A stretch of DNA of 64,000 bases from Streptococcus orisasini. Lineage in GTDB: Bacteria; Bacillota; Bacilli; Lactobacillales; Streptococcaceae. Below, piece by piece: positions 27,035 to 36,659 of this stretch. The notes beneath the pieces were generated by a model, which was given only the letters and a program-made list of their open reading frames with translations, had not been told where the DNA came from and did not search any database. Numbering within the stretch: the stretch's first letter is position 1; every line of letters starts with the position of its first letter. Location: the NCBI RefSeq assembly GCF_001431045.1, contig NZ_BCLE01000029.1:55879-119878 (forward strand), read 5' to 3'. The position numbers were made by a program, and so were the translations under genes.

Positions 27035-27127
27035 ATCCTCATTTAAGCTGCTAAATATGCACAACTGACATGTCCTAGGAGTATCATAAATGGGAGCTGG
27101 AAAAATCAATTTTTCCTAGATAATCCT

Positions 27128-28126
27128 TTAAACCAAATTTCCCAGCCATTTCCATTCTGTCTTTTTGCGAAGATAAGAATATAGGACATAACCGATTAAT
27201 GACCCTACAAGAGCCACCATAAAAATTTGCACCTTATGATCCTCGCTAATAAGATGACCTCGTACAACAATTGAAATGACAGCCTTATGAGTGACATATA
27301 AAAATGTACTAAACTCTTTATAAAAGTGACTATAGTTCAATTTTTGAGTAACTAACAGACTAGCTATGAATATCATCGTACTAGTGGGCAAGGTTAGTAT
27401 GACTTCTTCAGGATTTGTTATACTAGCTAATAATCTCTCATTTATTAAGTTTTCAGCAAAAAATAACACTAAGAGACACATGCCGCTAGCGTATAGTGCT
27501 TTTTGTGATATTAGCCAAAATTTTGGTTTTTGAGCCAATCCTGCTAGTTCACAGCCCATCATTAAATAAATTAAGACTCGAGGCATGGTTAATGGTGATA
27601 TCATGATCCAATGATTAGGATAAAACATGTTATAACCAGTTGTTAGGATAAAGTAACACTCGAGCCCAATGACTAAGAGCCACACTCCCCATTTTGGTAG
27701 TAACTTTAGCAAGATTAGTAAGGTTGGTAAGCCGTAGATAAGAGCCAATAAATACCAGGACTGCCCCCAGCCATTATGAGCCCCACTAGTAACCAACTCA
27801 ATGATTTGGACTATAATTCTCTTAATCGTGAACTCACCCTGCAAATCTTCTCGAAATTGTAAAATTAATAAAGGCAGGAAAATGACTTGCCATGATAAAT
27901 AGAGTAAAGCAATACGTTTTAAATATTTCTTGAGGTAATTTAGCCCAGCATCCCTATAATAATATTTCTGAAAAAAGAAATAGCTGCTCGTAATCAGAAA
28001 AAATGGAACAGCTAGTCTACCAAAAGTTTTAAGACCGTAAAGACCAGAATGGATACCAACTACAGAAATTGCCATAATCAATTTCATGAAATCAATACCA
28101 TCGTAATGTTTTAATTTATTCTGCAA
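27128..28126 (-). CDS. Acyltransferase 3 family membrane protein (glycan O-acylation)
   Basis: A 332-residue integral membrane protein with about ten TM segments. It has the acyltransferase-3 N-terminus (YDGIDFMKLIMAISVVGIHS) with the conserved His in GIHS and an FFLITSSYFFF block. It probably acetylates the surface polysaccharide or another envelope glycan. It ends the polysaccharide operon and starts with TTG at 28126, supported by AGGAG 8 nt upstream. A related but broken gene lies immediately upstream. Residue-level specificity is not readable. Confidence 0.8.
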   Translation of the reverse strand: MQNKLKHYDGIDFMKLIMAISVVGIHSGLYGLKTFGRLAVPFFLITSSYFFFQKYYYRDAGLNYLKKYLKRIALLYLSWQVIFLPLLILQFREDLQGEFTIKRIIVQIIELVTSGAHNGWGQSWYLLALIYGLPTLLILLKLLPKWGVWLLVIGLECYFILTTGYNMFYPNHWIMISPLTMPRVLIYLMMGCELAGLAQKPKFWLISQKALYASGMCLLVLFFAENLINERLLASITNPEEVILTLPTSTMIFIASLLVTQKLNYSHFYKEFSTFLYVTHKAVISIVVRGHLISEDHKVQIFMVALVGSLIGYVLYSYLRKKTEWKWLGNLV

Positions 28127-28144
28127 TTTTTATACTCCTATCCC

Positions 28145-28401
28145 TTATTCTTTAAAAAGCCATGACCAATTTTGGCTTTCCTTCACGATTTCACTGGTAC
28201 CAATCATATAGATAACTTTAGCGGTTAGGCCATTATCCTGATTGAGATAGGTTGCTTGATTGGTAAAGGTATTGTGGTCAACAGTAATTGTACTAGAATT
28301 TACAATAGAAGTACAATAGAAAACTTATAAAATTCCTAGCAAAAAACACAGGAATGTGAAAGATAACCCAAATCAATCCATTCCATGCGTTTAGTTTTCA
28401 T
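28145..28401 (-). pseudogene. Broken acyltransferase-like gene in the polysaccharide locus
   Basis: An ATG at 28401 with SD AAGGGA opens MKTKRMEWIDLG, a typical acyltransferase-3 start, then stops after a few more codons. A second frame reads VIFHIPVFF, another acyltransferase-like block. A third frame from about 28315 reads STITVDHNTF to NWSWLFKE and stops at 28145, 18 nt before the next gene. So only the ends of a once longer gene remain, with a large internal deletion and frameshifts. It lies between the Stealth gene and the intact acyltransferase. Confidence 0.6.
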
Positions 28402-28410
28402 TAGTTTCCC

Positions 28411-29412
28411 TTAATTTTCAAAGCTGCTCTTATGTGGAAATTTACGCTCAAAGCTAGCCACAATTAATTGACACTTCTTATCAAAATCAAGGTCATTGAC
28501 ATCATCATTTAGACAGATAACGCAATGTTGCGGATTGAGCAGTTCGCCTGCTATTCCTTCTGTATCTTCCAGCGAATAGTAGCTGCCAAATCCAACTTTT
28601 TGCGGTTCAAATTGATTCCTTTCTATGTTCCAATTGCTCATCAAAAAGTGGTTTACATCATCGATATTTCTAAATCGGTTGTGACAGACTTTATCCAGCA
28701 GTTCGCCTTCTTTTTCCCAAACTTCTTTAAAGGTCGATTTCAAATGCGGCAGACTGACATGGAAGTTTTTATAGCCAAAAATCCCTTTGTATAAGCTAGC
28801 AAATAGATTATTCACTATATATTTTTTATAGCGGATATTAAAAAATTTGAGAGGGTGTCTTTTTAAAACGCTTTTAGCCTCAAAATATTTGTTGATAACG
28901 ATAGTATTATTTAATTCAATATGATTGAATTCTTCCCTTGGAACTAAGGGAGCATAGATAGCATAGTCCTTGACTTTCCCATTAAGGAAAAAATCTTCTG
29001 GCTTTACAGTCCTATTAAGAAACATATCATCATTAAACAAGACAAACTGCTCACTTAAATCTGGAATTCTATGCAGATTCAGCTCGATAACATTGGAATT
29101 ATAGGTGGGAAGATACTCCTCTGGAATATAGTCTTTATGCTTAACAATACGCAGTTTAGGATGATTCGTATTCAGCCAGACCGGTACATGTCCATAAGTG
29201 ACAAAAAAGACCTTATTGACCCAAGGAGCGAAATTTTCTACTGCCCGAAACCAGTAATTAAAGAAGGGAATGCTGCGGTATCTTTGCGCAGTGTCTCCTT
29301 CTAGATATTCATTGCTTCCGTCAAATTGTGACTTTTCTTTGAGCCACTCAGGATCATTTCCATCAACATAAGTAACAACAAGATCAATCTTGCTTTTTTC
29401 TGTTAAGCTCAT
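28411..29412 (-). CDS. Stealth family hexose-1-phosphate transferase (WefC-like)
   Basis: A 333-residue Stealth protein. The CR1 block IDLVVTYVDGNDPEW is at 9-23, CR2 around FVTYGHVPVWL, then NDDMFL and a later LPHLKS region. In streptococcal receptor-polysaccharide loci, such proteins transfer sugar-1-phosphate and create phosphodiester linkages in the repeat unit. It follows the galactofuranosyltransferase-like gene with a 4-nt overlap, so is in the same operon. The sugar donor cannot be read from sequence. Confidence 0.85.
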   Translation of the reverse strand: MSLTEKSKIDLVVTYVDGNDPEWLKEKSQFDGSNEYLEGDTAQRYRSIPFFNYWFRAVENFAPWVNKVFFVTYGHVPVWLNTNHPKLRIVKHKDYIPEEYLPTYNSNVIELNLHRIPDLSEQFVLFNDDMFLNRTVKPEDFFLNGKVKDYAIYAPLVPREEFNHIELNNTIVINKYFEAKSVLKRHPLKFFNIRYKKYIVNNLFASLYKGIFGYKNFHVSLPHLKSTFKEVWEKEGELLDKVCHNRFRNIDDVNHFLMSNWNIERNQFEPQKVGFGSYYSLEDTEGIAGELLNPQHCVICLNDDVNDLDFDKKCQLIVASFERKFPHKSSFEN

Positions 29413-30461
29413 TGTGTAACATCCTTTAATGCTTCTGTGACTGCCTTTTTAAGGTAATCCCCTTCTTGCAGTTTCTTCATTATTTTTTTGACATTCTTTG
29501 CGTATTTCTGATAATCTTCTTCAGTAAGCTCTTCTAATTTTTCTTCTAGCTCGTAAAGAGAAGAAACAACAAGGCCTAAATGGTGTTTTTCAACAAATTC
29601 TGCTTCAGCCGACTCTTTCCAAACAATGACAGGAATGCCTGAAGATAAATAAAGTGACAGCTTATGCGGATTATTGTATTTCAGGTAGTTCCCGGTTGGT
29701 CCCGAACAAGTATCGAGTTGATTCCCGTCCCAAACCAGGCCAAATCCTGAATTTAACTGAGAAGGAACCTCGTCTGCTGGAAAAGAACCATGATAGTGAA
29801 CATTATCAGGAATTTGCTTAGGTTCATAAAAAATACCAAACAAATCAAAGTCTAGATTAGACAGTTTCTCTAGCTGATAAGCATAGGGACTTTTATCAGC
29901 CTTTAGATTGCCAGCAATTTGAACGTGCTTTGAGAAATGGATATTTTTATCCTGTGGCTCCTTATTGAGATAATCAAAAATCTCCAAAGAAATGAGGCAG
30001 TCTGATGAAACACCGTAATCAATAAACCACTGCTTCATTTTATCATTATGAACAATAATTTTATAGGCCACAGCCAGCATCTGATTCAGCTCTTTTTGGT
30101 AAAACTTATCGGAAAATATATTTCTAATCAGCTCCACATCATGAACCAAAGAGATGATTTTAACATTCTTTTTCTCTTTTAGTTTCTTTAAGGTTGCAAA
30201 GCGATTGCTCTGGTTTCTTCGGAAAGGGTGCTGCAAAACTAAAACCGAATCTTCTTCAATTTGAGAATAAATCGCCGACCATTCTTTAATATAGGACACT
30301 TGTCTTTTGACTTTAGAAATAAAATCATACTGTTCATTGGACTTGGAAACAGCCAATTTCTTAAAGCCTAGGCCTGTCAGAATATCGACACAGTCATTTG
30401 TTGCCTTACTGCCAGCATGTTTATGATGTCCGTATGATTCAACAATTTGGTATTTATTCAA
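29409..30461 (-). CDS. Galactofuranosyltransferase-like glycosyltransferase (WbbI/Gtf3 type)
   Basis: A 350-residue cytoplasmic glycosyltransferase with GT-B layout. The N-terminal half has HHKHAGSKATND; the C-terminal half has GFGLVWDG and NNPHKLSLYLSSGIPVIVW. These patterns occur in WbbI-like beta-1,6-galactofuranosyltransferases and Gtf3 glucosyltransferases. A glf gene in the same cluster supports a UDP-galactofuranose donor (inference). The start is TTG at 30461, inside the 3' end of the preceding gene, with AGGAG upstream. Confidence 0.75.
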   Translation of the reverse strand: MNKYQIVESYGHHKHAGSKATNDCVDILTGLGFKKLAVSKSNEQYDFISKVKRQVSYIKEWSAIYSQIEEDSVLVLQHPFRRNQSNRFATLKKLKEKKNVKIISLVHDVELIRNIFSDKFYQKELNQMLAVAYKIIVHNDKMKQWFIDYGVSSDCLISLEIFDYLNKEPQDKNIHFSKHVQIAGNLKADKSPYAYQLEKLSNLDFDLFGIFYEPKQIPDNVHYHGSFPADEVPSQLNSGFGLVWDGNQLDTCSGPTGNYLKYNNPHKLSLYLSSGIPVIVWKESAEAEFVEKHHLGLVVSSLYELEEKLEELTEEDYQKYAKNVKKIMKKLQEGDYLKKAVTEALKDVTQ

Positions 30462-31590
30462 CTTCTTCTCCTAACAATAAGGATTCGATATCCTTGGCTT
30501 GGCTGCTAATATCAAATCCTTTTTCTTCAAAAAGAGGCTTAATCTGAACTGTATTACTGCGATCTAGCTTAAGCATATCGATCATGGTCTGAGCCCAAAC
30601 AGCTGGCTCTTCATCCAAAGAAAGATAATTTAGACTGTCCAAAATTTTCAACTCTTTGGTAATAGTGTCGCTAGCCAGTACTGGCAAACCATTGGCCTGT
30701 GCTTCAACTGCAGAAAGAGGCAGTCCTTCAAAAAGCGATGGCAGTACAAAAAGATCTAAAGCACTCAGCCAAGTTTTCATATCAGACTGACTGCCAGCCA
30801 TTAGTACCTTATCCGCAATATCGTAATCCTTGATTTTTTGTTTTATCAGCTCTTCTGTACTGTTAGTTCCAGAGGTTTTCCCAATAATAACTAGCCTTAA
30901 TGAATCATCTAATTCCAAGGCTTTGTTAAAAACATCAATCAAAAAGGGCTGATTTTTTTGGATATCCAGTCTTCCAACATTACCGATGATTTTATTTTGC
31001 TGCCAGCCCAGGCTTTTTCGCAAATTTTCTCTGGCACTAGCAGAAAATGCAAAATTTTTAAATTCAATAGCATTTTGAATAATACGCGATTTTTCTAAGG
31101 CAGATCCAGTATACATATAGCGTGCTGCCAAATCTGAACAGGCAAAAAAACGAGTCGCAATTTTTTTAATCCGTTTTTTATTGATGGTATGAAAGACTAA
31201 GCGGGCAAAATTTCCCTTCCATTGGGAACTGTGACTGTGAATAATCCGTTCTTTAATGCCGTATTTTTGGGCATAGACCAATAAATCAATATTAGGAATT
31301 CCCATAGCATTATACCAAACAGCATCATAATCTTTTGCATGTTTGTCAAAAAAGGAAGTCAGCGCTCTTTTATAGTTTTGATAAGCTGAAATTGTTTTAC
31401 CTTTACGGGGCAGATAATATACTTTAGAACCTCTGGCCAATATTTCTTCTTCAAAAATAATAGGCTCCTTCGTTCTCTTGATAAAATCAATCTGAATTTT
31501 TTGAGGATTCAAATGCCTGTAATAATTCATTATAAAGGTTTCTGTCCCAGCCAAGACCGGCGACATCCCCGTCATCAGTATCTTATACAT
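30454..31590 (-). CDS. Glycosyltransferase family 4 (GT-B)
   Basis: A 378-residue GT4-like enzyme. The N-terminal domain has GMSPVLAGTETFIMNYYR; the C-terminal donor site has GNVGRLDIQKN, ALDLFVLPSLFEGLPLSAVEAQANGLP and the catalytic EX7E pattern within it. It adds one sugar to the lipid-linked repeat unit on the cytoplasmic face. It overlaps the downstream transferase by 8 nt and lies 11 nt after the GT14 gene. Confidence 0.85.
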   Translation of the reverse strand: MYKILMTGMSPVLAGTETFIMNYYRHLNPQKIQIDFIKRTKEPIIFEEEILARGSKVYYLPRKGKTISAYQNYKRALTSFFDKHAKDYDAVWYNAMGIPNIDLLVYAQKYGIKERIIHSHSSQWKGNFARLVFHTINKKRIKKIATRFFACSDLAARYMYTGSALEKSRIIQNAIEFKNFAFSASARENLRKSLGWQQNKIIGNVGRLDIQKNQPFLIDVFNKALELDDSLRLVIIGKTSGTNSTEELIKQKIKDYDIADKVLMAGSQSDMKTWLSALDLFVLPSLFEGLPLSAVEAQANGLPVLASDTITKELKILDSLNYLSLDEEPAVWAQTMIDMLKLDRSNTVQIKPLFEEKGFDISSQAKDIESLLLGEEVE

Positions 31591-31601
31591 AAACCAGTTC
31601 C

Positions 31602-32534
31602 TTATTCATTTAGCAATTCCTTAATAAGTGTTCGACACTCAGGATAAGCGGTTAAATCAAATTTTCGGCTAAAAAAGTAGCCTTCATCTCTTATCCTGCG
31701 CAGTTCTTCTCTATCTTCTTGACTGCCTGTCCAAACATAAGGATTGCCATCCCACCAATTGACAAACCTCAGATTAGCCTGAAATTCATCACGTGTATTA
31801 TGATTGACAGCTGCATTAAAAATGCGCTCATTAAAACCAAATTTATCTAAAAAGATTGGTAAAAAAACTTCATCAGGAATAAAAGTCCTGCCAAAAGTTT
31901 TAAGCACCCACTCTTCATTTTTTAGCAAAGTCCCAACAACATCATCTGGCAAGCTGACCCATTGACTGGCCTTCATGGGTATCAGATCAAATTTTTTGAG
32001 CAGATTAATCCTTAAGATTTTTTGAATGCTTACTTCCAAAAAACGATAGATTTTAAATAAGCCTTTTCCAACAATTCCCGGAATGGTTCTTGGGGTAAAG
32101 CGCTCAAAAAAATGATAATACTTTAGCCGATTAATATTTTCAGGATCTCCTTCTAAGGTCATCCGACTAAGAAAGACTTGCCCTTTATGGTCATTAAAAA
32201 AATGATGCATTTTCTTTTGACTGACAATAGGCAAGTCTGCTCCCGATAAGAGATGATAAAATTCATAATGATCATGCGCCTGTGCTGCTTTAAACAGCAA
32301 AAGTTCTGCTCTAACCTGAGAAAAACCGCCCCAGTAAATCGCTTCACGAGCTGTAATCGTAAGGCTTGAATATTTACAAGCACCCTTGATCAGGTTTTCA
32401 TCGTTTTTTGTAAAAGGGGCTTTGGCATCAATATGAATAAAAATATCATTGCTGGTATCATCCAATAAAGAAACCAGAAAAGCTAATTGTTTAAAATTAG
32501 CATGAGCCATGATTAAATACGCGTGTTTTGTCAT
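31602..32534 (-). CDS. GT14 (core-2/I-branching type) glycosyltransferase
   Basis: A 310-residue protein of the beta-1,6-N-acetylglucosaminyltransferase-like family: AYLIMAHANFKQL at the N-terminus, IHIDAKAP, YYHLLSGADLPI, SQWVSL and FIPDEVFLPIFL. Family members in streptococcal glycan loci add GlcNAc-type or other hexose branches. Product linkage here is not known. It overlaps the upstream GT2 gene by 4 nt. Confidence 0.82.
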   Translation of the reverse strand: MTKHAYLIMAHANFKQLAFLVSLLDDTSNDIFIHIDAKAPFTKNDENLIKGACKYSSLTITAREAIYWGGFSQVRAELLLFKAAQAHDHYEFYHLLSGADLPIVSQKKMHHFFNDHKGQVFLSRMTLEGDPENINRLKYYHFFERFTPRTIPGIVGKGLFKIYRFLEVSIQKILRINLLKKFDLIPMKASQWVSLPDDVVGTLLKNEEWVLKTFGRTFIPDEVFLPIFLDKFGFNERIFNAAVNHNTRDEFQANLRFVNWWDGNPYVWTGSQEDREELRRIRDEGYFFSRKFDLTAYPECRTLIKELLNE

Positions 32535-33532
32535 ATTTTAACTATCGTTTTAATTTTTATCAATCGATTGATTAGGCCCGCAAAGAATGGATAATTACTG
32601 GCGTAAAGTCTAATCAATAATTTTCGACTTAGGGGCAGTTTTGCATCAAGCAAATTATTTCTATTTTTCTTCAATTGCTGAGACAAGGTTTCTATTTCAC
32701 TCGCAAACTCTTTTTTCAAGGAAGTAAAATTCGGTGATAAAGAAATTTCAGTAAGCAAGGCAAAATCTGCTCTCTGCCGGTTCAATTTAGCCCATTTTAT
32801 ATAATCAGAATCAGCAGTTCTTTCAGCTTCCTTGACCACTATATCCCATCCCTTTAAGACATCAAAATGCTTCTTGGAAAAACGGGAAGTTAGTCCTCGA
32901 TTATTGATAAAATAGTGATAAACGACCTTATCTGTCACAACAATCTTCTGTGATTTTAAAATATAGCGAAAAGTTGTCGGAACATCTTCAGCATAAAACC
33001 CTTTAGGATAGGTAATATTTTCAACAACCTGACGCTTATAAAGCTTGTTCCAAACATAATACTCAATGGTTTGGCTTCCAATTTTAAAGTATTTTTTGGC
33101 ATAAGCTTTCTGCGTCAGAACTTCTGCCGTAAGAGCCTTTTTTTGAGAAAAAGGTTTAAAAACAGCTGTTCGGTTAATAGCACCAACACAAATGTCCGCC
33201 TCATTCTCTTCCAGCAGAGAAAGCATGCAAGCATAGGCATCTTCCTCTAACCAGTCGTCAGAATCCAAAAAGGCAACGTAATCTCCCGTGATATATTTGA
33301 GACCTGTATTTCTAGCTTCACTAAGACCGGCATTTTCTTGGTGGATAATTCTAATCCGTGAATCTGTCTGAGCAAATCTTTCGGCAATGGCAACTGAACC
33401 ATCCCTAGTTCCATCATTGACAATAATAATCTCAAGATTGGAATAGGTCTGGTTCACTAAAGAAGTTAAACAGCGCTCCAAATACTGCTCCACGTTATAC
33501 ACGGGTACGATAACACTGATTTTTTTAGACAT
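32531..33532 (-). CDS. Glycosyltransferase family 2
   Basis: A 333-residue GT-A enzyme. It starts ISVIVPVYNVEQYLERCL; the donor-binding IIVNDGTRDGS and the DxD motif in AFLDSDDWLE are canonical, and the acceptor region YAEDVPTTFRY follows. It adds a sugar to the undecaprenyl-linked repeat unit. Nearly contiguous with wzy (2-nt gap) and overlapping the GT14 gene by 4 nt. Confidence 0.88.
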   Translation of the reverse strand: MSKKISVIVPVYNVEQYLERCLTSLVNQTYSNLEIIIVNDGTRDGSVAIAERFAQTDSRIRIIHQENAGLSEARNTGLKYITGDYVAFLDSDDWLEEDAYACMLSLLEENEADICVGAINRTAVFKPFSQKKALTAEVLTQKAYAKKYFKIGSQTIEYYVWNKLYKRQVVENITYPKGFYAEDVPTTFRYILKSQKIVVTDKVVYHYFINNRGLTSRFSKKHFDVLKGWDIVVKEAERTADSDYIKWAKLNRQRADFALLTEISLSPNFTSLKKEFASEIETLSQQLKKNRNNLLDAKLPLSRKLLIRLYASNYPFFAGLINRLIKIKTIVKI

Positions 33533-33534
33533 AT

Positions 33535-34725
33535 TTACGACTCTGACTCTTTAATAGGCGATGGGTTCTCCTGAGAATTTAGCAGCTGCATATGCGTGAA
33601 ATTTGCTAAAAAGAGAATGACAAAAATATTGTATTGAGGCTCAATCAAATGATGGGCAACTATGCTGTTGAGAGAAATCATCACAAGCACCGCTAAAGTA
33701 TAATAATCCTTTCGGCGAAAGCGATTGATTGCTTGAAAGGTCATCAGCAGCACAAAAAATAAAATGAAAACGACACCAAATAAAAGAGCAACCTTCAAGT
33801 ACGAGCTATCTACAAAATTATAATTTGATTCTGATACTGGTTTTGTTGTCCCTCCGTTACCAACAAACTTAATCACTTGCCCAAAAGGTCGCAGGCCATA
33901 CTTGTTTAAAGCTCTTCTTCCTAGATGAAGGCGTCCAGAAAGAGATTTGTTAATGGCATCTAAAAAGCCTATTTTAGGACTGTAAAAGACTGTTAAAAAA
34001 TAGGAAGCCAAACAAGCTAAAGGCGTTGACAAAGTAGCAACTTTTGCCAAGGGATGCAGAATATCTGATGGCAGAAAGCGTACCATGAGAAATAATATAA
34101 TCGCTAAAAACAGCGTTATCGCATCCAGACGAGCATCTGAGAATTTAAGTACAAAGAACGACAGAAACAAACCTAAAGCAGTAAACAATCCAGGTCTTTT
34201 TTCAAAATACAGATAGGCTGAAAACAAATAGGTAAAAAAGACATGAGCTGCAAAATCTGTCGGGTAAATAATACCAAAGGAATTACGTACAATGCCTGAT
34301 TCCGGCCGAACATATTGTAAATTTGGAATAATCCCCACCATAGAAGCAAGAAAGGCAAGGATCATAATAGCAATAACAATCTTAAGATAGACATCAATAA
34401 TTTTTTTGGTATCGAGCCTATAGGCTCCCATCATCAGCACTGTCAAGGCAATAATTCCTGTATTGCTAGTCTGCTGCCAAACTACAGCCCCTATTGCCAA
34501 CAAGGGCAACGAGGTGACAAAAAACTGAGAGCCCCAGCTTTTCTTGAAGAAGGCACCAGCAAAAGGAAAAATCAAAAAAGCTTTTCCTACTGCAAAAAGA
34601 AATCTCGGCACTGGAAACATGGTAGTTCCCAACATTACAATAATCAAGTAAGGAATAAAGCCCAAAAAGAACAAAAACTCATCTGTTTTTATCTCTTTGC
34701 CTCTAAATTGCACCTGTTGTATCAT
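33535..34725 (-). CDS. wzy: Polysaccharide polymerase (Wzy-like)
   Basis: A 396-residue polytopic membrane protein with about 10-11 TM segments and a large periplasmic-type loop (about 250-300) containing LGRRALNKYGLRPFG. Wzy proteins share little sequence. The call rests on topology, the loop and position in a cluster with Wzx, an initiating transferase and glycosyltransferases. It would polymerise flipped repeat units outside the membrane. Confidence 0.78.
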   Translation of the reverse strand: MIQQVQFRGKEIKTDEFLFFLGFIPYLIIVMLGTTMFPVPRFLFAVGKAFLIFPFAGAFFKKSWGSQFFVTSLPLLAIGAVVWQQTSNTGIIALTVLMMGAYRLDTKKIIDVYLKIVIAIMILAFLASMVGIIPNLQYVRPESGIVRNSFGIIYPTDFAAHVFFTYLFSAYLYFEKRPGLFTALGLFLSFFVLKFSDARLDAITLFLAIILFLMVRFLPSDILHPLAKVATLSTPLACLASYFLTVFYSPKIGFLDAINKSLSGRLHLGRRALNKYGLRPFGQVIKFVGNGGTTKPVSESNYNFVDSSYLKVALLFGVVFILFFVLLMTFQAINRFRRKDYYTLAVLVMISLNSIVAHHLIEPQYNIFVILFLANFTHMQLLNSQENPSPIKESES

Positions 34726-34736
34726 GTTGATTTCTC

Positions 34737-35531
34737 CTAAAAACTTTTCCCATATTTCTTCCCTAAAAATTTAGCGGCTAAGAAGGCCTTCCCCTTTTGA
34801 AAAAGATCAATTTTTTCCATGTACATAAAAGGGACTTCCTTAATAGTCAGCTCTTTTTGCTGGGCCAACCACACATTGAAAAGGCGTTCGCTGACACGGC
34901 CGAACAAACGTGCATCAAAACTTGAATAGCCTGTCAGATCCAAACGTTTGTAGAGTTCGTCAATAATAGAAAATAGCCACTCACAATAGGCCCCAGACAG
35001 CTCTTTTTTCATGATAAACATATTGAACATATAGCCACTACGCTGCTTCATAACACTGTCAAAGGCTTTGAGATAATCCGGATACAGCTCTGCCACCAGC
35101 TCTCTGGTCATATCCAAATGCTTGGCATCATGGGTATGAGCATAGTGGGAATAAAGGGTTTCGATATAGTACTTTCGCTTTTTGGGCACGATGACATCGG
35201 CTGTATCAAGGAGCTTTTCTGCATCAGCCTGTGACAGAATAACATCATCAATCTTGATATCTTCTTTATAGGCCTGCTTCTTTCTGGTGAAATAACGCCG
35301 ATAGTGAACCAAGCCCAGATAATCGCAGTCCAGATTTTTCCATGCCCAGTAAAGGCCTGTCAGCTCACAGTAATAGGGGTTTAAGCGCGAAATATTATCG
35401 CCAGTATTGTCCCCTCTATAACCCAGATCTTCCTTACCTTCTCTGCCGACATGCAGAGGAAGGTAGAGATTTTGATCCTTGGGCATTTTAAATTGCTTGT
35501 GTGTTGCCACAATTAATTTAATGTCTTTCAC
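34737..35531 (-). CDS. DUF4422 family glycosyltransferase
   Basis: A 264-residue cytoplasmic protein. DUF4422 features: LIVATHKQFKMP at the start, then ISRLNPYYCELTGLYWAWKN, LGLVHYRRYF and YMFNMFIMKK. The family is found in capsule and LPS loci and is treated as a glycosyltransferase. The start is GTG at 35531 (SD is weak). It lies between glf and wzy, in the same operon. Confidence 0.82.
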   Translation of the reverse strand: MKDIKLIVATHKQFKMPKDQNLYLPLHVGREGKEDLGYRGDNTGDNISRLNPYYCELTGLYWAWKNLDCDYLGLVHYRRYFTRKKQAYKEDIKIDDVILSQADAEKLLDTADVIVPKKRKYYIETLYSHYAHTHDAKHLDMTRELVAELYPDYLKAFDSVMKQRSGYMFNMFIMKKELSGAYCEWLFSIIDELYKRLDLTGYSSFDARLFGRVSERLFNVWLAQQKELTIKEVPFMYMEKIDLFQKGKAFLAAKFLGKKYGKSF

Positions 35532-35540
35532 GCTAATTTC

Positions 35541-36650
35541 CTACTTTACTTCTTTTCTGACGCACTGAAGGGCTGCTGCAATGACCTGATGCATGTCATA
35601 ATAGCGATAATGCCCCAGGCGACCGCCGAAGATAACCTTGTCTTCCTTATCAGCTAAAGCCTTATAAGCATTATAAAGATGATTGTTGCGGTCATTGTTG
35701 ACGGGATAATAAGGCTCATCCCCTTTTTGCCAAGTCTTTGAATATTCTTTAGTGATAATCGTTTTTTCCTGAGTGCCGAATTCAAAATGCTTGTGCTCAA
35801 TGATCCGTGTATAAGGTGTTTCGCTATCAGTATAGTTAACAACCGCATTGCCCTGGTAATTTTCCATATCCAGCAACTCCGTTTCAAAGCGCAGGCTGCG
35901 GTATTCCAGCTCTCCTAGCTGATAATCAAAGAATTGATCAATCATACCGGTAAAGACAATCTTTGGAAAATCTGCCAAATAGCGCTCCTTATTCTCAAAG
36001 AAGTCTACACCTACTTCAACATCAATATTATCATGAGCCAGCATTTTGTCAACAATCTGCGTGTAACCGCCGATAGGAATGCCCTGATAGGTATCGTTGA
36101 AATAATTGTTATCGTAGGTCAGACGGACCGGCAGCCGGCGAATGATGAAGGCTGGCAAATCACGGCAGGCCTTGCCCCACTGCTTTTCTGTATAATCCTT
36201 TATCAGTTTCTCGTAAATATCCGTTCCGACAAGAGAAATAGCCTGTTCTTCCAGATTCTCAGGCTTCTTGCCACCTAGAACAGCTCGCTGCTCTTCAATT
36301 TTTGCCATAGCCTGCTCAGGTGTCACAACTCCCCATAGTTTATTAAAGGTATTCATGTTGAAGGGGAGATTGTAAATCTCTCCCTTGTAATTGGCAACAG
36401 GTGAGTTGGTATAACGGTTAAATTCCGCAAACTGATTGATGTAATCCCAAATTTCTTTGTCAGATGTGTGGAAAATATGGGCACCGTATTCATGAACCTG
36501 AATGCCCTGCACTTCTTTGGTGTAAATATTACCAGCAATATGGCTGCGCTTTTCAATAACTTTGATTTTTTTACCCTTGAGAGCAGCTTCATGAGCAAAA
36601 ACAGCACCGAATAAGCCCGCTCCCACTATTAAATAATCATAATTTGACAT
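35541..36650 (-). CDS. glf: UDP-galactopyranose mutase
   Basis: A 369-residue flavoenzyme converting UDP-Galp to UDP-Galf. The FAD-binding VGAGLFGAVFAHEA is at about 8-21. HEYGAHIFHTSDKE, RLPVRLTYDNNYF and the C-terminal GRLGHYRYYDMHQVI are typical. Its presence implies galactofuranose in the encoded glycan. SD GGAGA precedes the ATG; the gene lies 9 nt after wzx. Confidence 0.95.
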   Translation of the reverse strand: MSNYDYLIVGAGLFGAVFAHEAALKGKKIKVIEKRSHIAGNIYTKEVQGIQVHEYGAHIFHTSDKEIWDYINQFAEFNRYTNSPVANYKGEIYNLPFNMNTFNKLWGVVTPEQAMAKIEEQRAVLGGKKPENLEEQAISLVGTDIYEKLIKDYTEKQWGKACRDLPAFIIRRLPVRLTYDNNYFNDTYQGIPIGGYTQIVDKMLAHDNIDVEVGVDFFENKERYLADFPKIVFTGMIDQFFDYQLGELEYRSLRFETELLDMENYQGNAVVNYTDSETPYTRIIEHKHFEFGTQEKTIITKEYSKTWQKGDEPYYPVNNDRNNHLYNAYKALADKEDKVIFGGRLGHYRYYDMHQVIAAALQCVRKEVK

Positions 36651-36659
36651 TTGAATCTC

